From assembly GCF_000715075.1 (NCBI RefSeq), contig NC_134089.1, forward strand, positions 107,081,157 through 107,145,156: DNA of 64,000 nt, written 5' to 3'. Shown piece after piece: positions 12,787-24,997 of this stretch. A program made the position numbers and the translations under genes. The stretch comes from Nicotiana tabacum (lineage: Eukaryota > Streptophyta > Magnoliopsida > Solanales > Solanaceae). The notes below the pieces were generated by a model. It was given only the letters and a program-made list of their open reading frames with translations. It had not been told where the DNA came from and did not search any database. Positions within the stretch are counted from its first letter, which is position 1, and every line of letters starts with the position of its first letter.

Positions 12787-13044
12787 CGAAGCGATGGGAA
12801 ACGATTCTAATACCCGACTCCTCGGGCTTCTCATGACGATGTTATGCCGATGACGCAACCTATGGCGTGAGATTTCACGATAACTGGGACATCTTGTGGA
12901 CTTGTCTTTTCGACGCCATTCAATGCACTATCGATTCCGTTCTTCAAAGTGATAGTACTGTCATCGATTCAATTCTTCAAGAATGCATTAATTATACTTG
13001 CCGGTCAGTCTTCTAAAGGAATTGATGGCCGTATAATTATCTCC

Positions 13045-13050
13045 TATAAA
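13045..13050 (+). promoter_or_regulatory. Candidate TATA box of the antisense gene, Tat copy 1
   Basis: CTCCTATAAATGGGGG on the plus strand, about 280 bp inside the 3' LTR. Copy 2 has CCTCTATAAATACTTC about 220 bp inside its 3' LTR, upstream of the antisense ATG. Confidence 0.5.
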
Positions 13051-13129
13051 TGGGGGTATTTTGGCCTCAAAATTTTTCTTTTAATCACCATGTTTTGTGT
13101 TCACGGCCTTAAGGTTGTTTGGCAGCATT

Positions 13130-14550
13130 CCCATCGGCCGTGTAGTGGCCTTTTGCCTTAGCTTCCCTTTGTCGAGCGAGATCATACCATTTTGTTGTTG
13201 CTTTTTTGTTGTTACGACTATTACTACTGCCATTATTGGCTCAGGGTGATGATATACGGGGGATCGACTTTCCCCATTTTAGAAAGTTATTCGGACTATA
13301 CACCACTGCTCACAGAGGGGGGGCTCGGATTATACAACGCTGCTCACCTTCATACCCCAGCTCGGTGAGGCGCTTCTCCCTAGGCTGGTAGCTTGTACGG
13401 CTCAATGTCCCAAGAAGTGAATTCAAAGTAGTCATGCAAGCGAGGCCGACGTTTACCAGGTCTGTTGCCTCTCCGAGGTTCTCTTGGCCAGTAAGGGTCC
13501 TCGACCATTGGCGGGCTGTGGCATTTTTTTATCCCTTCCTGCTTCTCGACTTATCCTTTGGGGATATCAGTGTGGAAGACAAGGATGAGGTTCCCGAGGA
13601 AACATCACTTCGAAAGATATTGTCTTTAAGGACGCATGCCCGAAGAGAGGATGTCCGAAGGCGCTGCTGCAGGAGGTGGATCTTCGAGAGTAGACTAGGC
13701 TCTAGGCTTTCACTACGTGTATCCCTTCGCTTCTTTGTTTTTGTGTGGAGACCCTTTGTAGGCTTTTGTAATGATATGTAAGGAACCAAATGTTTACGAA
13801 TATGAATGTAAAACTATTTTCTTGACTTCTACCTTTGATGCTTATCATATTCTTTTATATTTGTGGGAATTCCAAATGTATACTTCTATTAACGATGGTC
13901 AATATCTAACTCGGATGCGAGTATTCCTTTCGGTATTCGGTTGATAGAAATGGCTCCTTTCTGAGCCCACCGTTGTTCCTCGGACAAACCTTGAAATGGT
14001 TTGATAGACTAGGGTCATATGAAGACAGCGCATCGAACCTTGAAATTTTCGAGAGTAATCTCTGAGTGTAGGTCAGTTTTAGGAACCTGGAAATTTACTT
14101 TGTACTTGATGTAGACAACCTTTTAAGGCATTGTAGGTAGGTCCCTGAGGAGGGGTTAGCCATATTTAGGCGATGTCCTGAGGTCGAGCCCTCATAGACG
14201 GGGGTCGAAGTGCTTACATTTCTTCTTGAGAGGAACCCTCAAGGTCGGATACCACATAAAAACTGGAGATGAAGTTGTTGGTCTTTTGAAGCCTAATTTT
14301 CTTTCGATGGAGGTCCTCGAGGTCGGTTACCACTTTGGGACTGGAGATGAAGTCATTGGCCTCCCGAGGACTAACTTGGGTAGTTGGACCATTGCTGTTT
14401 CCCCACATATACATGTGGTTGCTCCCTCTTCTTGGGAGATGCCATCATTTTAGATAGCTATCCTTCTGTTTCGGCATCGAGTCCTTCATTACCTTAGCAC
14501 CAAAGCATTTGTGTAGGTTCCCGCTTCAGTTTTCTAGTTCCACTATAGCC
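13130..14550 (+). other. Unassigned insert in Tat copy 1
   Basis: In copy 2 the antisense TATA and ATG are about 130 bp apart; here they are about 1.5 kb apart. The extra stretch is G+C-richer than its surroundings. It has an open frame at 13434-13781 (plus, 115 codons, Arg/Phe-rich, no motif) followed by a 3'-UTR-like T-rich tail near 13790-13860. I do not recognise it. It may be part of the antisense gene 5' region or another insertion. Confidence 0.35.
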
Positions 14551-16560
14551 ATGACTACTACTTCATGGTCTGCCCGACAAAGAGGGGAGAGTTCCACTCC
14601 CAGTGCTCAGGATCCACGGGAGTTCACTTTGAAGACTATGTCTTCGATAAGAGAGGAGCACCTTGATCTAGTGAGGAGAGACTGTGGATGGGGCGAGGGG
14701 GTAGCGTTGCAGGTGTTTCCCCTTGATGAGGGTATCACATACTTTGCCGATGGATTCAAGAATGTGTACTTGTAACCTTTCGCACTAGGCCCCCTTGATA
14801 GGGTCGTGCTCGATTTCTGTTTAAAGTATCGGGTTACCTTGGCACAGATACATCTATAGTTTTGGTGAATAGTGCTGATAATGAGGTTTTTTGTGGAGAA
14901 GGCAGGGCTTGAATTCACGCTCAGTCATCTCGTCAAGCTGTACTAGCCCTTTCATCATCGAGGTCTGCTAACCTTGCGGTGCCATTCTTCCATGCCCTTT
15001 GTTTTTGATGATGAGGAAGATGGAGATCGAGAGTGGATTAGTCGGTTCGTCCGGGTCCAGACGGTTGACATTATCCCCGTGGAAGTTATGTCATTCCCCG
15101 AGGAATGGAATTATACACGTGAGTGGAGCATCACGTGCTTTCTCAAATTTTCTCATGGTGGATACTAGTTTATTAATCATGTTTCTCCATTCTCTGCAGC
15201 AATTTCATGGGGGCCAGGCAAAGTTCCTGATCTGCCTGGTTGGGTCCGGAAGCTGGCAACCCATTCGACTTGTGACGAGCGCAGGTGACTGTATCTTGGG
15301 GCAGATATGAAGCAAAAAATCATGGTATATGTGTGTGCACTGCTTTTTCCATGTCCCCCATACATTTAGGAATACATTTTCCCTTTTTAATGTATTAATC
15401 TTGTCGTCGTAGGTATTAGAGGGTCTCCAAGTGAGAGGATTTGCTCCTCTGAAGAGGGGGAGGGGTTGCCAGCTTCCGAGCTAAAGGATGACAATGATAA
15501 ACGGGATATGCATTTGTAGTGCGATGGCGCTCACAGCAGGGCAAAACGGGGCCACGTCTTTGAGGAGGAAACATCGCCCGAGCCTATTGCACCCGAAGTT
15601 TCTGGTTCTGGAGAGGTGGTTCCTCCGAGCAATCGTGCTTCGACCATCGTTGATTCTTCCAGGGCCGAGGGGACTAGATTAACAGAGGTATGCTAGGCCT
15701 TCGAGGAAGTCCGCTGATTTCACTTTGCGGTGAGCTTTGGCATAGGCCTTCTGAATTTTGCACCTTCCCTTCCTTATAGTGTTTTTCTTTTGCAGGCCTT
15801 TGACAGGCTTAGGTTTGAGCTGCTCCATCATGGGTCTAGGCTCTGGAAAGCTCTAGATGAGGGCAGGTCCCTTGTGCTCCTTTGTGAGTAGAAGGAAGTT
15901 GAGTTAGCACACTAGCGATATGAGGCGTACCGGAGTTCGAATTACGAGAACTATTTGATGGGGCAGGTAACTTCCCATCCCGGTCTGGTACACATTTTGC
16001 TTTTTAACTTCTTAGGTTAACACTTCGTCTATCCCACCTATAGAAAACGACGGAGGCCCTGGAGCACCTTAGGGGTGAAACCGATCGAGTCAGGGATGAC
16101 TGTGGCCAGCTAAGAGCTCAGGTGCAGGATCAAGCTTTAGAGGAGAAAGGTGCCTTGGATAAAGTTCCTACCTTCGAGGTCTAACTCTGCTTAACTCGTG
16201 ATAACGCTTCAGTTCAAGCGGACAGGATCACGAAGCTCGAATGTGAAATTTTGAAGGTCAGGGCTGAGATCATTGGTGCTCGGACTGAAGCAGTACTGAT
16301 CCAAACTAACGTTAATCAAGAGATGTCGATTTATTTGAAGAATGCTACCGATGCCCAAGACGAGTTGAAGAGGGTCTTAGATTATGAAGAGGATCAAAGA
16401 ATATGCTCGTTGCAGATCACGAAGAAGGGTTCTCGAGGAGATCAGTGCTAGAGGTTTTGTTCTCTCGGAAGAGTTGGTGCGAGCAAGGGCAGACAAGCGT
16501 GGTGCTCGGTCACTCCTGTCCGGCGTCGAGGGGAGTGAAGATGAGGCTGACAAGTCGTAG
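14551..16560 (+). pseudogene. Antisense gene of Tat copy 1 (spliced, decayed)
   Basis: Encoded opposite to gag-pol, between the pol position and the 3' LTR. Tat-lineage elements are known to carry such extra, sometimes antisense, ORFs. It starts at ATG 14551 and is open to 14775. Then come stops, although matches to copy 2 continue: a KYRVTL block near 14824 (copy 2 YRVTLGQI), then an acidic DDEEDGDREWISRF segment (15007-15050) and a PVEVMSFPEEWN block (15077-15110). Two introns are visible: 15688-15795 (GTATGC to TTTTGCAG) and 15967-16043 (GTAACT to CTATAG). The C-terminal part (16044-16560) is a charged coiled coil ending SEDEADKS. It may belong to the 'putative gypsy type transposon' family (Pfam Transposase_28), from memory only. 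Confidence 0.6.
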
Positions 16561-18330
16561 CCCTTAGGGTCGGGGCGTAGACTTTGCCATCTTGTATGCG
16601 ATATCTTCATAGCACGCTTGTAGATGGAGAATGTATTTGTTCACATTTGTAAATAAGAGAAAACTTGAGGTTTTATTTCTTTTGTACCCCTTTCTGCTTT
16701 GCTTCTGACCAGGAGGACTAGTTTCAGTGTTGGTGAGAATTCTTAGATTCATGATATGACCCTGGGGCTCATTAGGCAAGCCTGGAGGCTCTTACGCGCT
16801 CGGTTAGTGCGAACTTTAGTGTAAGTTGGCATTAGAGCTCTTATGCTTTTGCTCAACTGTTTTGGGTTTAGTCTCCGAGTCAGCATTTGACTTGAGCTCA
16901 TTCGACCCTCAAGCTTTTATATTTTCATGGGCGGATGACAGTGGCTCTTACGCTTTGCCCTAAGGTATTTGTATTCTAATTTTTTTTGGGTTCATTCTTC
17001 GAGTCAGGTTTCGGCTCCAGCTCAATTGACCCTCAAGTTTTGAATTTGTGTGGACTAGAAAAAATGGCTCTTACGCCTTGGGTCAAAACAATCCCTTATA
17101 TGCACAGCCTTGAGGCACATTAAGCTGGTGACAATGGCTCTTACGCGTTGCCCTTAGGCATATATAGTTAACTATTTTGGGTCCGGTCTCCAAATCGGGT
17201 TACGACTCGAGCTCATTTTGACCCTCACATTTTCAAATTTTCACCTGGCACCGGTGGCTCTTACGCTTTCAATCGATGTGACCTTTTAGTGTGTGGCCCT
17301 GAGGCTCGTTAGGCTGGCAACAATGGCTCTTACTCTTTGCCCTTAGGCATATGTAGGCTTTGTTTTCCTCTCGTTAAAGACTTTCTGAAATGATTTTTCT
17401 TAACCCGCCGGTGGTTCGGCAAGAACCTCGATTTTAAGTCATTTGCGGCGATGTTCGAGCACCTCGGAAGGTTTAGCTCGAAGCCTTGTGATTTGGAGCT
17501 AACATGGTCAAAAATCTTTTGCCTATAGAGGGTAGCCTATTTAACCGGTTCTTTTCGAAGTAGATTCAAAGTAATGGCTTATTATTTTGTAGCGACGCTC
17601 GGGCATCCCCGAGTCGCATTAATTCGGCTGGTACAGCCGTATGACCGTAGTCATTTGTGTTTGGCCGGAGCCATTTTTGGTCCCGGGTGTAGTAGTTTAG
17701 GCATCTATATTGAGGGTATGCCCTTTCGGCAGTCTTACAAATGCGATATATAGCCTGAATTTTGGGATTGAGTTTATGCCTGTAGTAAGGTCTTACAAAA
17801 GTTTCATGCTTTTTGAGCTCTTATAGTTTTGTTGATACTTGGTACAAGTATGATTCATGCCTTGCTTGAGGTCTTACAGTTTCCGCTGTTGATACTCGGT
17901 ACAAGTATGTTCCATGCCTTGCTTGAGGTCTTACAGTTTGTGCTGCTGATACTCGGTATGAGTTTTACGATACCGACTTTGCCCGCTCGGGGCTTATGGC
18001 CTCGGGTTTTTTAACAAATGGCGATAGGTGACAGTCTCCGAGTCATCAAGTTTGCTTAGGCTCGGGGGACGTTACTCATGACCTTGGAATTTCCTCATTA
18101 AGGGCTTATGATTTTGGAGATTCCGACCCTGAGGTCATGCGCTTTTTGAGTTAGCGATGCAAGTCTCCGAGTGTTCAGGACATTCTTCCCTTTTGGAGAT
18201 ATTTCGTGATTTGCATGCTGCCTCATTAAGGGCTTATGATTTTGAAGTTCCGACCTTGAGGTCAGGCGGGTGCCGAGTTATTGACGCTAATCTCCGAGTA
18301 TTTCGGGGAATTCTTATTGGAAGGATCTTT
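16561..18330 (+). repeat. Non-coding Tat spacer with degenerate GGCTCTTACGC repeats
   Basis: No coding. A short motif TGGCTCTTACGC recurs at about 16791, 16943, 17063, 17134, 17248 and 17323 with a loose 70-120 bp spacing. Each is followed by CCCTTAGGCATAT or GGTCGGTACGACC-like words. The same motif recurs at 28905-29180 in copy 2. It reads like the fast-evolving 3' untranslated region typical of Tat elements. Confidence 0.6.
17829..17960 (+). repeat. About 58-bp tandem repeat in the Tat spacer
   Basis: Two units plus a partial share TGATACTCGGTACAAGTATG, then CCTTGCTTGAGGTCTTACAG. Related units occur at 29690-29830 in copy 2. Confidence 0.75.
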
Positions 18331-18339
18331 GCTATGAAA

Positions 18340-18980
18340 ATGCTAAATTTCCTTTGGAGTATGTTGTTCCCCGTAGATGGTTTTAACCCCATACTCTGTC
18401 GGAAATTTCATCATTTGATGGAGGGTGGAAGGTGCCGCTCTCATGCGGTGTATCCTTGGTCGCCCGAATAAGGCATTGTATTTCATGTCTCCTTTAATGA
18501 TGTGGAATTTGACATTTTGGGTCGTGCCAGCCACGGTGACTGGGAGAGTGATCTCTCCTTTCATTGTTTCGATCGCCATGTTGAATCCGTTAAGGACTCG
18601 AGTGGCGGGGACGATTTAGTCTAGCAGTCCGAGCTGCTCTATTGCCCTCGACCTGATAGTGTTAGCTAAGCTACTTGGATTCATGAGCACATGTTTTATT
18701 CGAAATGTATAAATGAAGAAAGAGGTTACCAGTGCGTCGTTATGAGGTTGGACAAGGTTTTAGAATCCTCCTCGCTGAACGTAAGGTCATCTTCGGGTAC
18801 GTATCCCCGAGTTCGCTTTTCTCTGGTGATGGATATTTTTGTCTTTCTCATCACGGGTTCTTGGGGAGTGTCGACGCCCCCCAAAATCACGTGGATAACA
18901 CGTTGTGGCTCATTTGTTTTGTTCCTCTTGGCCATGCGTGTTATGAAGTTCATTCTATTAACGACGTCAAAACATATCAT
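18340..18980 (-). pseudogene. Protease region remnant of Tat copy 1
   Basis: On the minus strand, 18980-18730 contains VIHVILGGVDTPQEP and a SEEDSKTL segment that match copy 2 (HMIIGGTDIPQGP, SEEDFGTS). 18579-18343 contains FGRPRIHRMRAAPSTLHQ, the conserved block just after the retroviral-type protease. The catalytic Asp region lies between these in a broken frame. No gag core precedes it, as in copy 2, and no RT follows. Confidence 0.7.
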
Positions 18981-18985
18981 GTCAT

Positions 18986-19432
18986 GTCCGATTGACCTCA
19001 AATTTTGCGCACAAGTCATAAATGACACCACAAACCTATTCCAACTTCCAAAAATCCAATCCGACCCCGATATAAAAAAGTCCACTCCCGGTCAAACTTT
19101 CCAAATTTCCAACTTTCGGCATTTCAAGCCTAATTCTACTACAGACCTCCAAAACATAATCTGGATGCGCTCCTAAGTCCAAAATTACCTAATGGAGCTA
19201 ATGGAACCATCACAATTAAAATCGAAGGTCGTTTACACATAAGTCAACATCCAGTAAACTTTTCCAACTTAAGCTTTCAAATAAGAGACTAAGTGTCTCA
19301 ATTCAATCCAAAATCTCTCCGAGCCCGAACCAACTAATCCGGTAAGTCATAAACACAGCTAAAGAACACAAAAGAAGTAGAAAATGAGGTAACGGGCCTA
19401 TGACTCTCAAAATGACTGGCTGGATCATTACA
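18986..19432 (-). repeat. Gypsy LTR fragment, minus orientation
   Basis: Aligns with 22845-23285 of the solo LTR: GACCTCAAATTTTGCGCACA against GACCTAAAATTTTACACACA, and AGAGACTAAGTGTCTCA in both. Ends GGATCATTACA, the family LTR terminus. Confidence 0.75.
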
Positions 19433-19727
19433 AATGTTATATTATTATTGTACTCCTTAGTAAATGCTCATGCACTTGTGACACCGGATTTTGGGATATT
19501 TTAGTTGTTGCTTACGAATTTGTATATTATTATCACCTTTCACTTCTTTTATAATATACTAATAATGTTTGTACCCATGGTTTCAAAGGTGTAAAATTTC
19601 CTTCATGAACAAAATTTATGATTTCGAAAATAATAAAATGAACAATTAATGTGATAGCTCATCGTTGGTTTTCTTAACGGTGACGTTGGGTACCATCACA
19701 GACTATAGTGAGTTTTGGGTCCTGACA
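19431..19727 (+). repeat. Gypsy LTR terminal fragment, plus orientation
   Basis: Reverse complement of 43965-44257: shares TTGTACTCCTTAGTAAATGC and the end GGGTCCTGACA. It abuts the minus-oriented fragment head-on at 19431. Confidence 0.75.
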
Positions 19728-20263
19728 GGGAATAACCTTATTATCACAACAATTACAACATATAAATCCATTTTGGTATGCAACCAGATTCACCTATATC
19801 ATATCATCCATCTTTGTCACTCAATATCATATTTTTCCACATTATTTCAATACCATTGCAGCTTGCAACCCGCTCCCCAAACAATTTGAATTAAGCAAAC
19901 AAATTATAACCAACTACGACGTATCACAAAATAAAACAAAATAGAGTAATTAAACAAAGAAGGTCACAAGCGGATAAAACTAGTTACATAATGACCCACA
20001 AAGTCAAATAGCAAGTAATGACGATTCATAACTAAAGGCACAATTACACAAAATCAATTAAATTTAAGGCACATAACGGATAAGGCATGAATTCAACAAG
20101 TAATTGCAATTAACAATTAAAGCATGTAAGGAGTAAACTTGACAATAAAAGATAGAACATGTATTAACCATTTCAATTAAATGTGAGAAAGAAGCCTAAG
20201 ATTCTAAATCGATCAAATTCCACATATAAGCTCGTGTACACACTCGTCACCTTATGCACATAT
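19728..20263 (-). repeat. Gypsy LTR, first part, interrupted by a solo LTR
   Basis: AT-rich sequence with a CATTGCAGCTTGCAACCCGC word typical of this LTR group. It continues after the solo LTR at 23291. No protein seen. Confidence 0.5.
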
Positions 20264-23200
20264 TGTCACGTCCCAAAACCCGACCCGTCGTGATGGCGCC
20301 TATCGTGAAACTATGACAGCCTTAACTCAACAATCAACCTGATAATAGTAAGTTTGAAAACATTTACGGAAGATTTTAACAGTTAAAGAACTATTTGAAA
20401 CATAAGAAATTCCAAGAATAAATACAATCCAGCCCAAAACCGTGGTGTCACTAAGTGCATGAGCGTCTAAGAAAAAATACATAGTCTCATATAATGTCTA
20501 AGGGAACAAGTGAAATACAACTAGAAAGTAAGGTGGACAGCCAAGGCCTGCGAATGCCGTGCAGGTACCTCAATAATCTTCTAAGTCAGAAGCCTCGATC
20601 AAACATCCGCCACTAGATCCAAAGTGCCTGAATCTGCACACGAGGTGCAAGGAGTAACGTGAGTATACCAACTCAGTAAGTAACAAGTTCAAACTTTGGA
20701 CTGATAGGTAGTGACAAACTCAACCTCCTCAAGGATAACATAAATAATGTATAGAAAGTAGGCATGCTGTCAGTTAAATAAATAGTTCGAACAGTAAAAC
20801 AGAGCAAGTATGAGCAAGGTAAAGGAGTGTAACTCTGCTACATCTACATGTTAATGCAAATGCTGTATGAAATGCACCATGCTGAGTGTCTCATATGCCC
20901 ACAAACTCAAATGCTCGTCCACTCAGTATTGTATATGGCTCATACGGCCTAGGGAAGATCCATCCCGGAATATATACATCTCTAATAGTAATCACTCAGT
21001 ACTAAGGAAGGTAATTCCAGCCTACGGAGAAGATAAATCTCCAGATAATATCAATAAAACTCACAACCACTCGATACTGTATATGGCTCACAAGGCCCAG
21101 GAAAGATCCATCCCAGAATATATACCCATCACTGACAATAGTCATCCAGTACCGAGGAAGGCCATTCTAGCCTATGGAGAAGATCCATCTCCAAATATAA
21201 ATACTTCGGACAAGATCCATGTCCAGGGAAGATCAATCCCTCAATATCATCAACTGCGCTCACTAGGGGTGTAGAGACTCCGGAGGGGCTTCTCTTAGCC
21301 CAAGCGCTATAACAAGCCAACGAAAGCATGTTCAATATCTTGTTGCGGCGTGTAGCCCGATCCCATACTGTCGCTCAACATCAGGCTCTCGGCCTCGCTC
21401 AATCAACACTCTCCAGTCTCACACACACGGGCTCAAAATGTCATGATACTAGCCCGAACAATGATATGATGTGTCAAATTAACAATAGTCGAGACTGAGG
21501 CATGATATAATATGCATGAACATGACTGAGTACAGAATATCAATGAAGCTAATGATATAACAGCAAGAAATGACCTCTCGGGTCTCAACAGTATCGGTGT
21601 GAATCCTTAACATGATAATTAGCATGATTTGCAGCTCATTAACTTAATCACATAATTACAACATAGATATCAACAAGAAGGAGTCATTAAGTGCTTCCAT
21701 GGAATGATCCAAGCCGCAAATTCTCACGGTGCACTCTCACAAGCCCGTTACTTGGCATTTGTGTTACCTCAATAGTAATCATAGAACACATACTTTGGGG
21801 TTTCGAACCCTCAAAACCAAGTTTAGGAGCGTTACTTACCTCAACCAAACAAACTCTAGCCCGCAATGCCCTTGCCTCTCGATTCGGCCTCCAAATGCCC
21901 AAAATCTAATGAAAATCAGAACAATAACATCAATATATGCTAACGGAACAAAGCCCACGCGAAAATAATCAAACTACATCACAAATCCCGAATTTGGTCA
22001 AACCCGACCCCCAGGTCCACGCCTCGGATTCCGATAAAAATCAAATCACTAAAATCCTTATCCTCCCACGAGTCTATACATACTAAGAACATCAAAATCG
22101 GACCTCAAATGGCCACTCAAATCACCACTCAAAGCTCTCCAAAACTCAAGCCTTAATCCTCCATTTTTAGGCTTTAAATCCCACTAATTTCATGATTAAA
22201 CAATGGAAAAGTCCTCATAAACACAAATAATAAGGCCCAAGTAACTTAACCCATCAAAACGTCTTGATTCATCTTGAAAATCACTACCTAAAGCTCAAAT
22301 CCCGGCAAAAAATGGTGAAGAATGACCAAAAATTCGTGAAGGAGCCTTTATATACTCTGCTCGGCACATCCGCAACTGTGATCCCCATTACACATCTGCG
22401 GAGCCGCATCTGCACAAATTCTCCGCTTTTACGTAATTTCATTAAAAGGCATTTCCGCTTCTGCGGTTCCCTGATCACACCCGCGGTCATCGCAGATGTA
22501 AGGACCAAACCGCACATGCGACCCCGTGTTGCGCACCAGAGCTACATAACTACTTTTGCGGACCTCGCACCTGTGGTCCCCAATCCGCAGGTGCGGAAAT
22601 AATAGGAACAACAAAATCTGCAGCACAACTCAAATTCCAAACTTCCCGTCAACCACTCAAAACCATGCCGAGGCCCTCAGGACCACAACCAAACATACCA
22701 ACAAGTCACATAACATCATTCAAACTTGCTTCAACCTTGGGAACGCTGAAAACAACATCAAAACATCAAATCACCCTCGGATTCAAGTCTAAGGATTTCG
22801 AAAACTTCCGAATTCTATCAAAAAGTCTATCAAACCTCGTCCGAATGACCTAAAATTTTACACACACGTCCCAAATGACACCACAGACCTATGCCAACTT
22901 TGAGAATTCCATTCCGACCCCTATATCAAAATTTTCACTACTAACCAGAAAGCGCCAAAATTCCAGTTTCGCCAATTCAAGCCTAAATCTACCACGGACC
23001 TCCAAATTACATTCCGAACATGCTCCTAAGTCCCAAATCACCTCCCGAAGCTATTCGAATCATAAAAACCAAATTCCGAGATTTTTTACTCACAAGTCAA
23101 CTTTCAGTTGATTTTTCCATCAAATGGCCAACTTAAGAGACTAAGTGTCTCATTCCTCCACAAAAACCACTCCGAACACAAACCAACCAACCTGATACCA

Positions 23201-23285
23201 CATAATATTGCTGAACAAGACATAAAGAAGCAGAAATGGGGGAAAAGGGGCTGAAATTCGTAAAACAACCGGACGAGTCATTACA
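20264..23285 (-). mobile_element. Complete solo LTR (3,022 bp) with target duplication
   Basis: Starts TGTCACGTCCCAAAACCCG and ends GACGAGTCATTACA. CATAT occurs immediately on both sides (20259-20263 and 23286-23290), so this is a whole LTR left after recombination between two LTRs, or a remnant flanked by its own duplication. Orientation is minus by the family convention. It contains a diverged 148-bp tandem duplication (20931 onward and 21079 onward) and a cluster of CTGCGG-like words (22370-22605). Confidence 0.88.
20930..21226. repeat. 148-bp tandem duplication inside the solo LTR
   Basis: GTATATGGCTCA followed by GGAAGATCCATCCC, then ACCGAGGAAGG-like and GGAGAAGATCCATCTCC blocks, present twice at a 148-bp offset with about 20% divergence by eye. 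Confidence 0.7.
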
Positions 23286-23290
23286 CATAT

Positions 23291-24310
23291 CTTCCACACA
23301 TTTCAAATAGTAAAATAAACCCAAAATCCTAAGGGATAGTTTCCCCACGCGAAGTTAGGCTAGATACGTACCTCAATTAGGCTAAATTGATACTCAAAAT
23401 AGCTTTTCACTTTAAAATTCACCACCGCTCAACTCAAATGTACCCAAAATAACTTAACAATGACAAACAATGCAAGAGAAACCAATTCCAATTAATAAAG
23501 CTATGATCTTTATACAATTCCCCAAAATTTAGCCACGAGCTCGCCCGATCAAAACTCGGTTCCAAAGGTAGATTTTGACTACCAAAACCCCACGAGTCCA
23601 TATATATGTTTTGTTTTCAAATCCGAATCCAAATCAACTCTCAAAGCTCAAATCTTAATTTTTTAAAACTTTGACAAAAATCGCCAAATTCCTATATTGA
23701 TTATGATATATTTGATGTTAAATCTAATATATAATCATGAAATATAGTTAAAAATTGATTAGCACCACTTACCCAATAGTTTGGTATAAGAATCTCATTA
23801 CAAAATCGCCTCTTACCGAGTCTAAGGTTCAAAATATGATAAAATGAAGCTAAGTCCCGAAGTGCTCAGCTATAAAACAACTGGGGTTTGCAAATGCGAC
23901 CCTCGAAATTCCGGAAAAGGATCACAAAAACAACCCCACCTAGGCCTGCTAACATAACATTTGCAACACAAAATTTTGCAAATGCAAATCTGTTCCACCT
24001 AGCAACTTGTCGCAAAAGCGACAACTATCTCGCACAAGCGAGCCCCCTATATTCGCAAATGCGAAACAAATCATCGCAAATGGGCGGTCGCTTCCCCAGC
24101 ATCCCAGATTCAAAAAATCAAGGATGACTTCGCAAACGCATTTGCGACTAAAACATAGCAATTGCAATGAAACCAACAACGACACCCTAAATTCAACAAA
24201 ACCAATCAGAAATCAATCTAAAACTCTCCCGAGCCCTTGGGGCCCCATATCAAACATCCACACAAGTCTAAAAACATCACACAAACTTGCTCGCATGGTC
24301 AAAACACTAA
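23291..24310 (-). repeat. Gypsy LTR, second part after the solo LTR
   Basis: Continues the interrupted LTR (GGGATAGTTTCCCCACGCGA near 23334). Carries a GCAAATGCGA-word cluster at 23885-24150 and the CTCGAGCC-type block CTCCCGAGCCCTTGGGGCCC near 24226. The orientation of the LTR group changes to plus beyond about 24310. Confidence 0.5.
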
Positions 24311-24997
24311 AATAACGTCTAGAACCACGAATCGAATGTTAAAACGCATCAAAATCGAATGCTAAAACGCATCAAGAAGGAGGCGTACCTGGGAAGAAGA
24401 AAAGATTCAAAAATGACGGTTTTAAGTTCATATCACAAAATTGAATTGGGAGCTCGGTAGAAGGTGATTTTTGGTAAGATTCTTACGTGGGTGTTTGGGG
24501 TTAGTGATTCCTATCTAATTTTGGTCAAATTCCATTATTTTGTCTTTAATTCCACTATTTAATTTGTGATTTTGGGTGGAAAATTGGGGAAAAAGAGGAA
24601 GTGTTCGTTAGATGGATTTTTGAGGTTTTTAATTGGATTTTATTATCGGATTTGAGTAAATTTGGTATGGTTAGGAAGTGTTCGTTAGAAGGATTTTTGA
24701 GGTTTTTAATGGGATTTTATTATCGGATTTGAGTAAATTTGGTATGGTTAGACTCATACGTGAATGGGCTTTCAAGTTTTGTAACTTTTGTCGGATTTCA
24801 AGACGTGGTCTAAGGGGCTAGGTTCGGGTCGATTTTAGATTTTCGGCTATAATTTAGTACTTTTCTTGTGTAATTGATGCCTTTAGCCTATATTGATTGT
24901 ATTATATTACTTGTGGCTAGATTCGGGACTTTTAAAGACTGATTTGAGAGTCAAAGATATTTCGGAGTAGAGATTTGCTCGGTTTGAGGTAAGTAAC
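24311..24997 (+). repeat. Plus-oriented gypsy LTR, left part (host of Tat copy 2)
   Basis: Contains GACGTGGTCTAAGGGGC and GGTTTGAGGTAAGTAAC. The last words join precisely to 35445 onward (GCTTTCAAACTTGG) once the Tat element and one GTAAC are removed. The solo LTR has this junction uninterrupted on the complementary strand near 21805-21840. Confidence 0.75.
24597..24750 (+). repeat. 77-bp tandem duplication
   Basis: Two adjacent 77-bp units (24597-24673 and 24674-24750) differ at about two positions, so the duplication is recent relative to its surroundings. Confidence 0.9.

Larger units (their letters stand above)
12053..18985 (-). mobile_element. Truncated Tat (Retand-like) Ty3-gypsy element, copy 1
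   Basis: Contains a 3' LTR (12053-12763), an antisense gene remnant on the plus strand (14551-16560), a repeat-rich non-coding stretch (16561-18330) and a protease remnant (18340-18980, minus). The same order and similar sequences occur in copy 2 (24998-35439). Everything equivalent to RT, RNase H and integrase is missing, so about 3.5 kb has been deleted. The 5' LTR is also absent: the element breaks off near 18985 against a gypsy LTR fragment. Right boundary approximate. Confidence 0.75.

Noticed and set aside
22264..22602. 112-codon plus-strand frame in the solo LTR
   Set aside because: Covers the CG-word cluster; no protein features; other LTRs do not keep the frame.
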